Of a DNA stretch of 64,000 nucleotides, positions 34,261-48,255 are shown in pieces. A program made the position numbers and the translations under genes. The stretch covers positions 248,001 through 312,000 of the forward strand of contig JAIXMP010000027.1 in the NCBI GenBank assembly GCA_025677815.1, written 5' to 3'. This stretch comes from Phascolomyces articulosus. Lineage: Eukaryota > Mucoromycota > Mucoromycetes > Mucorales > Lichtheimiaceae. Each line of letters opens with the position of its first letter. Position 1 is the stretch's first letter. Below the pieces are notes generated by a model, which had not been told where the DNA came from, did no database searches, and saw only the letters and a list, made by a program, of their open reading frames with translations.

Positions 34261-36857
34261 ACTCTGGCGAGTATGGCAAACTATCCTAAATACCATCATG
34301 AAATGTCTATTACCACCAATTTACCTGTTCGTACAATTCGATCCAATGATGTACCTGGCTGCCTCTTAAAGAAGATGAGCTTGTTGAATATAGATGGCAA
34401 TTTATCCCAATGCTTGATTAGCTACCTACAATTTACTGCATTCACTCAGTATGATGTTTAACAAATTTGATATGAGCAAGTAATTGTTGGATGTTGAGGA
34501 TTTATGTTTTCCCTTTAACTGTTGTCCATTATTGTCGGTATCAGTGAAAAGCTGTCAGTCACGGAGCAAAGGTTTTTGGAATTGTCGACAGAGCATGCTT
34601 TAACAAACAAAGTAAATTTTTACACTATGTATGATTATCCCTCAGTCATATAACCTTACTTTTATCTGTCCTGAGTCTTACGAGGAATTAGAAAAGAACA
34701 TTTTACTATTAATCACCGGTCTTCTTTGTTGTCCTGAACTACCTTGGATGTAAAGACAATCATCTATTATATCCAATCTTCCCGGTAGCATATTTTTTTT
34801 TGGTGCAGTTGGGTTCGATCTGAATTTGGGATATACTACGATATAGGGGTTATATATCGGTGTAAAAAAAATAGATTTATTCATGATTATATTTCAATGT
34901 ATTATAATGATGCAACGCATTATCTCCTTTTTATTTTTTTACCTCTTTAAAAAGAACAAAAGTAAAAAAAAAGCTGTCAAGAGCGCAAGTGCCATTGTTC
35001 AAATCGACTGATTGAAATGTTCCTAAAGATATGTTAGCCAAAACTAAATATTATAACTTATTTTTACTATTATGAATAGTACTAGTAGCTCCTTGTAAGC
35101 TATGGATGGAGCTCGTCTTCCAGTTTCTTGTGATTTAGCCATTTGGACCGAACTGATAAAGCTGGTGGTAATGTATGTAAGGTAGATGGTGATGGTGCAG
35201 TTATGAAATAGAAAATGATGTATATTCAAGGAAACGCTACCATGTTAAATGCTTAAACTAACAAATACTACAAATGCTGTAAGAATAGAAAAGAAGCCTC
35301 AATTTCAAGATTGGTATAATCTCAATAGTGGCTGAAAATCATCACGTAATGCGTTAATAGGGCTTAGTGGTCTGATTAATTCATACATCATCCTAACATA
35401 TAAAAGAATCCTTGCGATTTACCTTAATCCTTGGACAAGTCTGTCCAAGTCAGTGAACTGTACAGGACCACCTGATAATGAGGTGTTGCTTGATGATTTC
35501 ACAGTAATATGGATGTATGATTTATATTTTTTACAGCATATAATATTTTTCCCCATTCTTATCGGATATTATCACTTTTTATCACAACCAGAATGACATT
35601 TTCTGATATAAAGTTGCCTTTTTTTATTATTATATACGTCCTTATAATTTGCTCAGTATTTACAGAGCTTTCATCATATCCACACGTCGAATAAAGTTGA
35701 ATAAATCTCATCATTGTTCATTAACAGATTCTCAAACATTCATATGCTTTTCTATATTATGGCAAACAAAATAGTTTTTAATGACATAATAAATATTCAT
35801 TATATGTTTACACAATTACATAGATATTATAAAGCGGAGATAATCCTATTATTTAAAAACAGTTGTATTTTTTTTATGATCTACCATTATTGTGGCAGTA
35901 TATTATAAAAAATTTTAAACTCTCTTTTATACATATATAAATGTTGTAATTACATATTTGAAAAAGATGCTCCTGCTGCTGCTGATGCATTGATTTGATG
36001 CATCTATGATAATATGACCATAAAAACGACTATATGTCAAAACATGCAAAATATGTAATGATCAGCTCATGTATGCTCGCATTGTTTATGTACGACCCTC
36101 TGTGTAATTTCTTATCTGCGTAAATGACTATTTTTATATAGCCGCCAAGAATTATATATATTTTTTTTCTAAAAGCCCAAACTCTCGTTTTGATATTATA
36201 TTAATAATATATGTCGTTTTGATTAAATAACCAACCATAGATTTTGGATGATCATTTTAAAGTGTAAAAAAATTGGAATCTTAAATTATTTAAATAACAT
36301 CCTTACATATCCATGATCCAGGGTTTCTTGATCCATCATTATAAGAGAGAACTATGCATTGATCTTAAAATACAAAAAACACCTCTTTATATGTATAGAC
36401 TGGAGCCTAAAATAACTTTTGTGAAACCAAATAAACTCTCTTTTTTTTTCATTTTATATTTTTTGGAAAGGCGCAGAGTGAACCTGTATTATTATCCATT
36501 TCTTTTTACTTTTTATCCATCTCGAGAAAAAAAAAGCATAAACTTCATTCTAATTACATCTTTTTTTTATACCAGACTAGTATGTATATTTATTTTCCGT
36601 TTTTTTTCATTATTAGTTGGGCACAGTATTCATGTGGATATATATATGCATTTTGAGTTTACCAACAAAAAAAAAGGAGAGGGGTGAGAGAGTGAGGATA
36701 GATAAATTGTGTGATAGTGAGTTCTTTGTTTATATAGCGCGAATAGGTAGAAGGAACAACGCGTGTTATTCTTTTTTATTATTATCTTGTAATGGTTTCA
36801 TAAAGTTACTTATCCACTTTATTTTTTTTAAATTAGCAACAGCAAAAAGAAATATAT
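34261..36857. other. Intergenic, possible gene debris
   Basis: Short coding-like pieces on the minus strand near 34680-34880 (SSGQQRRPVINSKMF) and 35090-35220 (QMAKSQETGRRAPSIAYKEL) may be further decayed exons. No intact gene. The PP1 promoter lies at the right end. Confidence 0.35.
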
Positions 36858-38476
<1,619 letters not shown>

Positions 38477-38633
38477 TAATTTTTGTAATAAAATAATAAT
38501 AAAAAAAAGGATCTTATGGATGCATGAATAAACTTTTTTTTTCTGAGTGAAAAAATATGGGGTCTGGGTTTCATAACCACATCTTTCTTCTACAATATTT
38601 TCTTATTTTCATTTATGTGTGTTGGACATATTC

Positions 38634-39754
38634 ATGAGCACTGTTGGTGTTAGTAAGTGTTGTTTATTTTCTCATTTATACAATAAATAAATATATATAA
38701 AAAGACACAATAACTAGACAATGTGTACATGGTATACATTTGTACTTAGTTTACAAAAAAAAATAATCTATAGAAAAAAACAAACGACGATTTAAGCCAA
38801 TCAAAGCGAATACCACTACCACCACCGCAGCTTCCACTACTGCCAAACGAAAACAATCACAACCTGAAAACAATTCCAATGAACAACAGTCATTATTAAA
38901 AAAACCATGTCATGAATCAACACCATCGGAATCTTCCAACACCAATACTCCTTTGATTGTCCAACATCAGAATGAAGAAACTCCTTCGGGAAGTGTAACA
39001 TCTTCAACAACACCTACTATCACTACCTCTAATGATACTACCAATATCTCATCGTCATCACCATCGCCATCACATTTTCGTGTGGAAATACCTTCATTGA
39101 ATTTCATTCAAACGACATTGCAACAATATCCGTCTATTGATAAAAGAAAAAGAAGGCCGCTTCAAGGAAAATCAAAAGAAAAACTGATAGAGTTGGCACA
39201 AGAAGTACAACAAGATGAAAAAGAACGACATGAGAAAATGTGTGCTGAAAAAAGCCCGTAAGTTGGCTTTCTAGTTGGCATAGATTATAGTCATGAATCC
39301 TTTTTTTTTTCTCATTCATTCTTTTGTTTTTCTTTTAGTGCGCATATTCCCCAAGTAAAGATTGTCAATGGTGAAATCGTATTGGATAAAAGTACTCTTT
39401 ACTCAAACGTGGATGAAGAACAAGAAGAACCCAACGTGGTAGATGAAGGTGCTTTTGTACGAATGAAACGTGGTCCTAAAAGAACACCTCAACGTTGGAC
39501 TGAACAAGAAACGGATTTATTTCTTGAGGTATAAAAATTATAGGAAATCTTTTTTTTTTTCGTGTGAACTGAATATCTATATGGGTAATGAGAGAGCATT
39601 GATATTTATCTATTTGCGTTCAATGGGTTATTTATAGTTATTGAAAGAACATGGTCAAGATTTTACATCCATTAGTCAAGGAATACCTGGAAAAACAATA
39701 GATCAAGTTAGACGAAAATTTAAAAGTGAATATAAACGATACACATTCATTTAA
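38634..39754 (+). CDS. BDP1: TFIIIB subunit BDP1 (B''), short form
   Basis: Four exons: 38634-38652 (19 nt, MSTVGV plus one base), 38774-39257, 39339-39528, 39638-39754. The product is 269 residues. BDP1 with TBP and BRF1 recruits RNA polymerase III. Diagnostic features are KKNKRRFKPIKA at the N-terminus, PQVKIVNGEIVLDKSTL before the SANT domain, and the SANT domain RWTEQETDLFLELLKEHGQD with FTSISQGIPGKTIDQVRRKF (about 219-262). The protein stops soon after SANT (SEYKRYTFI), so it lacks the long region C-terminal to SANT found in yeast BDP1. The start rests on frame-compatible splicing of the 19-nt exon. It lies 158 bp after the PP1 stop, same strand. Confidence 0.88.
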
Positions 39755-40107
39755 ATGCATGCATTATATATATATAAAGGAACAATGCTGTTATTATTTT
39801 TTTTGGTTGAAAGAAAAAAATGGTAAATTGGAGCGTGAAGATACATTTCTGTTCTATTGATTATTTAGTACAATGTAGAGAACAGGTTTGACAGAAATCG
39901 AATGGTTTTGTATGTTTGGTGTAATGATGCGATTCGATTTGATTCAATTAAAAAAAAAAAAGGAGGGGGATAATTAAGGAGAGAGTTGAACAGCTTTTGT
40001 TATTTTTCATATATAAACATAATGGATCAAAAAAAAAAAACAAAAGACATAAAGGTGGTGTTGTGTGTCATAGACATAGTATATATATATATGTACATAA
40101 AAGATTA
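39755..40107. other. Convergent 3' region between BDP1 and the bHLH gene
   Basis: AT-rich with A and T runs and (TA)n. No gene. Confidence 0.5.
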
Positions 40108-40962
40108 TCATAAAATAATCGAACAAGATGTTTCATTCCTACTACTGTCACTACTATTATTGTTATTGTTGTTGTTATTGTAATTTAATACAGGAGGTAA
40201 AGAAGAAGATATATGTTGTTGATGTTGATGATGATGTTGTGGTAGTAATAATGGTAATGCTTGTTGTTCTGATTGTTGGTGTACTGGTAGTTGTGATAAA
40301 TGATAAATCTGTTGTAATGGTGGTTGTTGTTGCTGTGGTGGTAAAAATGATGATGTTGGGGATGATGATGCAGATGAAGAAGCAGAAGAGGATGAGGATG
40401 ATGGTATTGTTGTAGTTGCTGGTTCCATGGTAACTGTTGTTGGGAGAGAATGACCCAATTGTGCACGCATGGCTTCATTTTCTTGTTGAATCGATTGAAT
40501 ATAACTAATGGCTTGACGTAAAATTTCTGCTCGATGACATTTTTCTGGTTCCGAGAATACGGTTTGTGGCATTGCTTGTGCAAGTTGATTGATCAATCCG
40601 TTCTATATACAAAATTATAAAGAGATGATATATATATTTTAGAAAGAAAAATACGATGAGAGTAAAGTAAAAAGGGGTGTATCATTTGTTTAGTGACAAA
40701 AAAAAACACGTACAAGCATATCTCTTCTTCGACGTTCAACACGATTATGAGTTTCTCTACGTTGTTTCATTCGATCCAAAATAATATCTTTATCTAAACA
40801 TGACTTGTTTAATATATTGACACCATTGACAACAAGTTTGCCCTGAGTCTTTTCTTGGTTTAGCCTCCGAGCCATTGTATCTGGATTATAAATCTTGAGA
40901 CGTTGTTGTAATGGATAACTTGCACGACGTTCCGTGATAGTTGCTGTTTTTTGTTGAGTCAT
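40108..40962 (-). CDS. Class B basic helix-loop-helix transcription factor
   Basis: Two exons, 40962-40714 and 40602-40108, with a 111-nt intron (GTACGT...TATAG). The product is 247 residues. Residues 66-83 form the basic region (KQRRETHNRVERRRRDML), with the H72/E76/R80 pattern that reads the CACGTG E-box. Helix 1 continues NGLINQLAQAMPQ across the intron, and helix 2 is HRAEILRQAISYIQSIQQEN, running into a short leucine-zipper-like extension. The sequence is closest in style to USF/CBF1-type factors. The C-terminal half is S/Q/H/N-rich and disordered, ending SSDSSRNETSCSIIL. Targets cannot be stated. Confidence 0.92.
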
Positions 40963-41630
40963 AATGCTTTTTGGATGATTGTTGTTATAATAAGAATGAT
41001 TTTGAAAAAAAAGAAATATTTATTCGACAAAAAAAGAGTATAAAAAGAATGATAAAATAATAAAAGAAAGAAGAGAGAAAAAAAAAGGTTGGGTTTTTTG
41101 TTCTTGGCAATGTGGTCAAATCTGGGCTGTTTTTTTCATTATTTTATTTTACCTTTTTATATAATCCAACAGCAAAATCAGCTCAAAGGAAATGCCTCAA
41201 AAATCTGTCCTTTTGAACAAGGGAGTTTGATTCTAAATTCCGAATTTGTCACACACACGTAACAAAAAAACCTTTAGAATTGGGTTATTCAGTTCAGTTG
41301 TGTGTGTATATAAACAATAAGATCTGTTATTTGAGTACTCCCTGCTTTTCTACTTTGTATCTTGCTCCTTTTTCTTTTAAATGTGTACGCGCTAAGTAGT
41401 AAAAATGACTCTCACTTATAATGAATAAAGAACTCTACTAATTATAGCTAGAATAAATAAAAAAAAAGTTACATATAAAGACAAAAGACGATGATTTTAT
41501 AGACGACAAGTCATCAGATCTAATACATTTAATGGAGTTTATTCCATTGATTCGTCCAATCAAAATAAGAATAATACCCTTTTAAGGCGTTTTTGCTCAA
41601 AAGTTATTTAATTACCTCATTCGTTTCATA
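40963..41630. other. Upstream region of the bHLH gene
   Basis: AT-rich with A and T runs and a CACACACACGTA motif near 41252. No gene. Confidence 0.4.
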
Positions 41631-42029
41631 ATGAAAAATAAAATAGGTTTGTTTTTTTTGATAAGTTTTTATTTATTGATTGGGCCCTGGGTTTATTATA
41701 TAAAATGGGTTCTTCCCCTGAAAATGATGATATTGAAATCATGCAGAAATAACAATTTACCCACGTATGTCGTCTCATCATCATCATCATCATCATTTAT
41801 TATTATCATTTATTATTATATTGACACACGCACACACACGCCTTCTACCTTGTTCATTTTCATTGTTGTACAAAATAGAAGTTATTTGGATCCTTTAATA
41901 CCTCGATCTAATCATCAACAAATTTTATTAAATGCCTCATATACTTCTAATTCTTCAACAACATCCCATTATTATTTAAAATACTACATTTTGAATCAGA
42001 TTCATTATTATTATTATTTTTATTATTAG
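41631..42029 (+). CDS. Possible small membrane or secreted protein, two exons
   Basis: Exon 1 41631-41764 and exon 2 41879-42029 join in frame across a 114-nt intron (GTATGT...AAATAG) to give 94 residues. The N-terminus (MKNKIGLFFLISFYLLIGPW) is a signal peptide or membrane anchor by composition. Exon 2 starts SYLDPLIPRSNHQQILLNAS and ends in a tyrosine run derived from ATT repeats. It is not recognised. The low-complexity end is suspicious. Confidence 0.35.
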   Translation: MKNKIGLFFLISFYLLIGPWVYYIKWVLPLKMMILKSCRNNNLPTYVVSSSSSSSFIIIIYYYIDTRTHTPSTLFIFIVVQNRSYLDPLIPRSNHQQILLNASYTSNSSTTSHYYLKYYILNQIHYYYYFYY

Positions 42030-43101
42030 CATACGTTTTGCATATTTTGCATAATAAGAAATTGAAGAAACAACCCTTCCATTGACCCTTCATCACATGG
42101 TTATATTTTTCTGTAATGATCGACGTTTCTTTTGTTTTGTAATGAATATTATAAAAGAAGATGAGACATTTTGGTTGTTTATCAAAATATTTATGAACCT
42201 ATAGCAAAAATGATTTATGCGTGAGAATTGCTATGTATATAATTTACCATGACTCTTTCTTTCTTTCTTTCTTTCTTCTTTGTCAAACTTATCTGGTACT
42301 TCTGTTGTGTGTGGTTTTTTTAACTATCTTGATTCAACCTTTCTCGAGCGGGGTTTTGTTACTTTTATGAATACAAGAAAAAAAAATGACGCAAGTGAGT
42401 GATAAATAAATAAAAAGCCGCAAAAGAAAGGTTGATCGTAAATGGTAAATCTTCTACACGTGCTCCTATTATTACCTATTTGGGGAGCGTAATATGCCTC
42501 TAAACAAAGTTCAATTTTGAATGGCTACATATAAAAAATTAAATAGCTCAAAAATTTGTTGCGTGTATTCTTTTTTTTTTAAGGGCGCGAAAATTTTTAT
42601 AAAAGGAATACAAGCAAGGGAACCGTCATCATCATCATTATATATAGAAGAGGAGGGGATTATAATGATAATAGTAGAATGATGTCAATATACATTACTA
42701 TTTTATAGGATATATAATAATAAATCATATGTTATATAATAAAATAAACATATATAATAAACAGGGTTCTCATCGCATTATTAAAGTTACAATATGTATA
42801 ATCAAATATGTGCAATGATATTGGTGTGAAAATAACATTGTTTTAATGTATCAAAAAATCATTGTGTAATAATATAATAAGAAGTTCAATATTGTTGGAT
42901 CGTAATGCTGTTGTATTTGGGATTATATTGCTAAGGGTTGATCCATCCCTTAAAATTCCTTGTTCAGTTTTGCTAAATAAATAGAAAAGAGCCATCTGAA
43001 AATCCAGGTGTGTGCGTATTTTCAGGGACCGAAAAGTCCATATGTAACTGGGGGGGGGAGGGAGGAGTGATTTTTCATTCAACATACAAAACTTATTTGA
43101 A
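42030..43101. other. Intergenic, no gene seen
   Basis: AT-rich with (TTTC)n near 42258-42276 and a G run near 43050-43058. Confidence 0.45.
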
Positions 43102-43354
43102 ATGAACCGAGGGCCTGTTGTACTGTAAGAAAGATCCATTGATACATGAACAAAATGAAAAAAAACACAATCCATTATCAACAATTAACCCCATGACAAA
43201 AAATTATTTTTCTAGTACCATTGATGAAGCAGAATATTTGCTGGATCAATTACCCATGCCTGATCGTGAAGAAGATGCCATGGTGACCAAATTACGTGAA
43301 AAGCTTCGGGAACTTTTGACTGAACTTAGAAAAGGAGCAGAAGGAACTCAATAA
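43102..43354 (+). CDS. Small acidic helical protein, two exons
   Basis: Exon 1 43102-43124 (MNRGPVV) and exon 2 43216-43354 join across a 91-nt intron (GTAAGA...TTCTAG) to give 53 residues. The body TIDEAEYLLDQLPMPDREED and VTKLREKLRELLTELRKGAE is strongly coding-like: two helices, the second amphipathic and charged. This looks like a conserved eukaryotic microprotein, but I cannot name the family. The start is chosen because only this ATG has a consensus donor in the right phase. Confidence 0.55.
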
Positions 43355-46195
43355 TTAAAAATACATTGTCGCGTACATAGATAAAAAAAAATAGATATCC
43401 AAACATAAAGGATATAAAAAGTTACCATAGAGATAACTTTCTTCATACCACACCATCCCACAACAAGCATCAATTTGAAAAATAAATCAAGAATCATTAT
43501 TTTTTGTTTTGATGGATACTTTTTTTTTTAAAAAAAAATTATACAATGGAGAGTGACATGTTGTATTGTTGTTGGATGAATAGATCAAGATTAGATGAGA
43601 GACGGAGAGGTCGCTTACTATAGAGTGGATTTACATTGATGCTTGTACATTTCTTTCGATATCTTATTCTATGATTTATTCACCTCGTGCCTGTAATTTA
43701 TTATTGTCAACATCCATAATGACAGAATAAATGATTGAGAAGGACTATATATATATAAAAGAAGAATAAATTGTATATAGATTTACACGTGTTTTCATTA
43801 GATACTTTTCCTTTCAAGAACACACATTCTTTTTGGGTCAAGTTTTCTCGGTAATTGTAGGTGGAATTGAATTCTTTGGCATAATATTCTTGAAGTGAAG
43901 GATTTGACCATGATGTTTCTCTATAATTCTTACTTGCATTTTCATCTTTAATGAGCACATGCATTATATTATCCATCTCAACATTTTGATATACTTCTTG
44001 TTCTCTAATAAAAACAATCGAATTCATTTTGCTATATATAATTCGCAAAAAAAAAAAAACGTTTCACCCTACAACCATAGAATGTTTACTCTTATGTACA
44101 AATATATTACATTTGCACCAATGAATGAAATATTACTATATACGGTTCCATTCAGTATATTTATCTTTGGGTTTTTGTTAATGAAGTACTATGATAATAT
44201 TATATAATAGGAAAGAAAAAAAATACAATTTAATGCAAGACAAAAGAAGGATTGTTCTCTCCTCCTCGATTATATAACTCATGACATGATATGTGGTCAT
44301 AATCTCAACTGAGTGATTCTAAAATAAAGATATCTACCATTCATGTTGGATAATTTTTATTATTCAATGTCTGATGATGACTGGCTAAGTCAGTAAGCAT
44401 GATCGCGTTTCAGATGATGAAAGGATGACATGATGGGCTGTGGATGACATGTGTATCGATTCAAAAAGTCACTTGGCAGACTTCTTACTGAAAACAGAAG
44501 TATAATGTGTAAATAGGTAGAGTTAGCCAAATGCGTCTTTATTTTTTCTTACATAGTTCATATGTTCATGCTATTCCTTTTTCTGTTGTTAACGGTCTTA
44601 TGGTACTTTTAAGTGTAGTTTATTCAAGAGGTATCTGGTTCCCCCCTCCTTTTTTTTGTGACTAGGACGAAAAAAAAGGAATATCCGTCTCGTCATATTT
44701 ATTTCATTTCATTATTGATCTTTATAGTCAATCAAGAAACGGGCCAACATAGAATGATAGAAAGAATAGAAAAGGTTGGAATATATACTACTATAGAGAG
44801 CCAATAGAGAAAGATGATACAATCTAAATGCGTTTAAAAGTATAACTACTCTGTTGAGGTAATCTCTGTTTCACCACATGCAAGATAATTCGCTATTTTT
44901 ATAAATGGTATTATTAGTTGTTTTAATCCACATTTGAAGGTTATATTTTCTTATTAGATACATGTGGGATTGGAAGCAAAAGAAAAAATAATGGTATATA
45001 ATTCCAATAAACAATGCTGAATTGAGATATATAAAGTTACTACAATTATTATTATTATTATTCCTAAGGAACTCCTTCAATGGTGCTTTATTCAATTGCT
45101 TGGTATAGATTCATTGAGAATCAAATATTCTACGTATCACATTGAGAATGAGATGCGTGTTGCAATAACAAAAGGATCTAGAACGAATAACGAAACGTTA
45201 CGTTCTATCCAATTATTCTGTAACACTGTTTTCTTGTTACTACTACTATGGGTATTTATTAGAATGGGGCTGTGAATATTGTACATGTGAAATGGATCTG
45301 GCAACGGCGGGACGAGTAGAATAGCAGTAGTAGTAGCAGTAGTAGTAGTAGTAGGGATGGTATCATTATCATCATCGAGTTCTCATCGTGTGACATATAG
45401 TAGTATATTGGAAATGCTTGGGGGGGGGGGAGTTGTTTGGTTTGCGAATAAGGGTAGCACTGCGCTTTATCAGGAACCAAGTAGAATTCGTTCCAGTGCA
45501 AGTTATCCTATGGAATTCCAATCATGGATCATTTTAGATCAAACATAGATATCCAAAGGAAAAAAATTATTACTTTTTCAACGGAAAAAAAAATAGTTTC
45601 TTGTACACTTTCATCCATTCAAACTATTTACATCCTACAATCTCTTCTTTAGATTCAATATTTTCAGACGAACCTTTTATATGAATTCTATCCGGAACAA
45701 GAATCCATATTGACTTCTGCATTCATAGAGTCCGTAGTAGTAAAAATGAAATAACTACAGTTCACTCAAATGCATATATACACCTCACGCTCCACGTAAT
45801 CAAGAATAATCATAAATCTACTCTTTCAGTGGATATACATATGTGCTGATAATGTAGAATGAATGAGATAATAATAGGAGACTACTTAGTTTTTTTTTTA
45901 TGCGTGACACTAAAAATGTCCAACTTTGACGCACTGGTAACAAAAAAAAGTCTCCTTATTCATGCAACCCACATTTATCCATTGATATTGAGAAAAAAAT
46001 ACATACATGAACGATAGAGTACCTGAATAAACTTTTTTTTTTTATTTTTCCTCCCTCCCATTTTTTGTATATACAATGTTTCAAAAAAAACAAAAGCTAG
46101 AAAGGATTGGTTGGGTAGGTGTCCTAGTTATATAGTATGAACTCAGAAAAAAAAACAATAACAAATGTTGTAATAGAAGACTCTCTTTTTTTTTA
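43355..46195. other. Mostly non-coding region
   Basis: Apart from a doubtful ORF at 43707-44048, the stretch contains short AT-rich ORFs only. It has a G run at about 45421-45430 and (TAG)n near 45325-45352. Confidence 0.4.
43707..44048 (-). CDS. Doubtful ORF, unrecognised
   Basis: 113 codons, or about 106 from the inner Met (MNSIVFIREQEVYQ). The first 80 residues are hydrophilic and mixed (SLQEYYAKEFNSTYNYRENL), and the end is F/Y/I-rich read-through of AT-rich DNA after a possible donor GTAAAT (near 43765). No family recognised. Confidence 0.25.
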   Translation of the reverse strand: MRIIYSKMNSIVFIREQEVYQNVEMDNIMHVLIKDENASKNYRETSWSNPSLQEYYAKEFNSTYNYRENLTQKECVFLKGKVSNENTCKSIYNLFFFYIYIVLLNHLFCHYGC

Positions 46196-46504
46196 TTATT
46201 GAGTTGCATTGCCACGGAATCGTTTACGAGGATCAATCTAAATTTTAATGAAAAAGAGAAATCAATAAATCTTTATTTAAAATCTTTGAAGAAATCGTTT
46301 GATAATAAAAGAAAGAGAGTGTTTTACCATTCCCCTCCGACATTCTGCGTAACTTTTACGAATACTTTGACATTCTGCAGGGACATCGTCAGCGTGTTCA
46401 GACTTGAAACATTCGGCAACAGTATTACGTTTTACTAAAACACAGTTTGATTTTAACATGCATTCAATAAGTTCTTGACGAATTTCTTGACAGGACGATG
46501 GCAT
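46196..46504 (-). CDS. PET191: Cytochrome c oxidase assembly factor PET191/COA5
   Basis: Two exons, 46504-46328 and 46237-46196, with a 90-nt intron (GTAAAA...TTTAG). The product is 72 residues. The family is a small twin-CX9C protein of the mitochondrial intermembrane space needed for complex IV assembly, oxidised on import by the MIA40 pathway. Both CX9C helices are intact (CQEIRQELIEC and CQSIRKSYAEC), with two further Cys between them. The conserved tail RRGM-IDPRKRFRGN is restored only by splicing. Confidence 0.93.
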
Positions 46505-47995
46505 TGCTTTTTTGTTGTTGTTTTGGGGGGAATATGCAAAAAATAAAAGAAGGAAAACGGAAGGTCAAAATTTTCCCAAATGTATATACTAGAAAAGGAA
46601 ATGTCGACTTGGATATAGAAATCAAATTCAAGTCTTCTTAATTACTTAAAAGAATAAGATGATAATAGGATTTTATTAATTATCTACAAAATAGATCATT
46701 GCATAGGTCACTGGGATAATGAATTATAAACAAAGGGAACGGTGTTTTGACCTATTTAGTTTGGTACCTGGATAACTAATAATTACATACGAACTGTCAG
46801 AATAATTATTAAGTAATACACCCACTCATATAGGAAATAGGTGACGCGCCCTATGTTTATCGATTTTATATTAGAAACATTATACCCCATTCAAATGACA
46901 TTTCTATTCTGTATAAAGTAGGTCATATTGCTCATATGAGAACAAAAAAAAAGATGTCAAATGGTAGATGATGGGTAGTATAATTTCACAAAAGGTATAT
47001 TCTTTTATTTTCGTATTTTTTTCATCTTTGACCAGAGGGACTTGGTATCATTTTTTAATGTTGTTGTTATTGTTCATTAGAATATTGAAAGATCTTTTAG
47101 AGTATTATTATGGAACAATCTTCCCGTCTTTGGGGGGGAGAAACTTTCTTTTTTTTTCCATTTATATAAAATGAAATTCTAAAATTGCAAAGAAGGATAC
47201 GTAATTTCATTTGTTTGTGGTAGGCTTGGTTACAACAATAATAGACGAATGAATAATAGCCATCTTCAATAATAACACCTTCTTCTTTTTTTAATCCGCG
47301 GTAGTATAGATTTATTTTCTTGTTTCTTTGGTAAAAGAAAACTAGATTTTTAAGCGATAATCTAACATTTTTATACCAAAATAGATAAGACATTATTCAA
47401 TGAGAAGAAGTGGGAGGTTAATTTTTACAAAAATGATACTTTTTGCCAATCAAAGAAAAATCCTCTGTCTTTCCAAATCGAGAGACAGTTTCCATTTCAG
47501 GTACAAAACTTGGGTAGATCCCGTCCACCAGAAGTTTTTTTTTTTTTTTTCCACGCTCTCATTTTAAACCATTACGAATAAGAAAGAGTACTAGTAGGAT
47601 GGTTTATATACAAAGGAAAGAGGCTTAGGCAAAGAGGAATGGGGAAAAATAACAATATGGATGCATTGGCGCAAGTAGTCAAAAATATAATAAACAAAAT
47701 ACATCATATAAAGTTACGTAATTCACACATGTATTTTTTTTTATTTTTCTTATCACTTTCTTAAATTAGTCTTTTCTGGAATCACTCTTCTAAAGTATCA
47801 TACATGATAACATCATTAAGTGAACAAAAAGATATATTTATAGAATAGGTTGGTCAATGCACCTTTTTTTTTAATAAATTTTAGTGTGGAGGCGGTGTTC
47901 CATTGCAATAAATGAGATGATACAGTAATGAAGTGTAGGATATATAGGGAAGTAGTCAATGTGTGAGTTTATAGATGGGATATATAATAATAATA
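46505..47995. other. Intergenic, left flank of the transposon
   Basis: PET191 promoter followed by AT-rich DNA. Short ORFs at 46968-47174 and 47097-47393 lack coding character. Confidence 0.45.
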
Positions 47996-48255
47996 CAGTG
48001 CCACCCCCAATTTTCATTTTTAAGTCCAATCTTCGCTTTTTTATTGGCCAAAATTCGTTTTGGTAAGGGCTCATTTTTCACTTTTGTCACTTCCAATGTT
48101 CGCTTTTACATCATCCGATTTTCGTGTTTGATCTCGAGGTTTATTAAAGTGGCTCTTTATTGAGGCATTTTTGAAAGTTATTGACAGAGTGATTTGCAAT
48201 GTTCTGAAGAGCTTTTCTGCTAACACTTTTGCCTGCTTCAAGTCCTCCGTGTCCT
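47996..48255 (+). repeat. Left terminal inverted repeat of the transposon
   Basis: Matches the reverse complement of 50911-51233 with several indels. The longest shared block runs from about 48122 to 48232 and is nearly identical. The left copy lacks about 50 nt of the outer motif array found on the right. Confidence 0.85.

Noticed and set aside
36313..36687. 124-codon ORF upstream of PP1
   Set aside because: F/Y/K-rich, made of T and A tracts; most likely chance.
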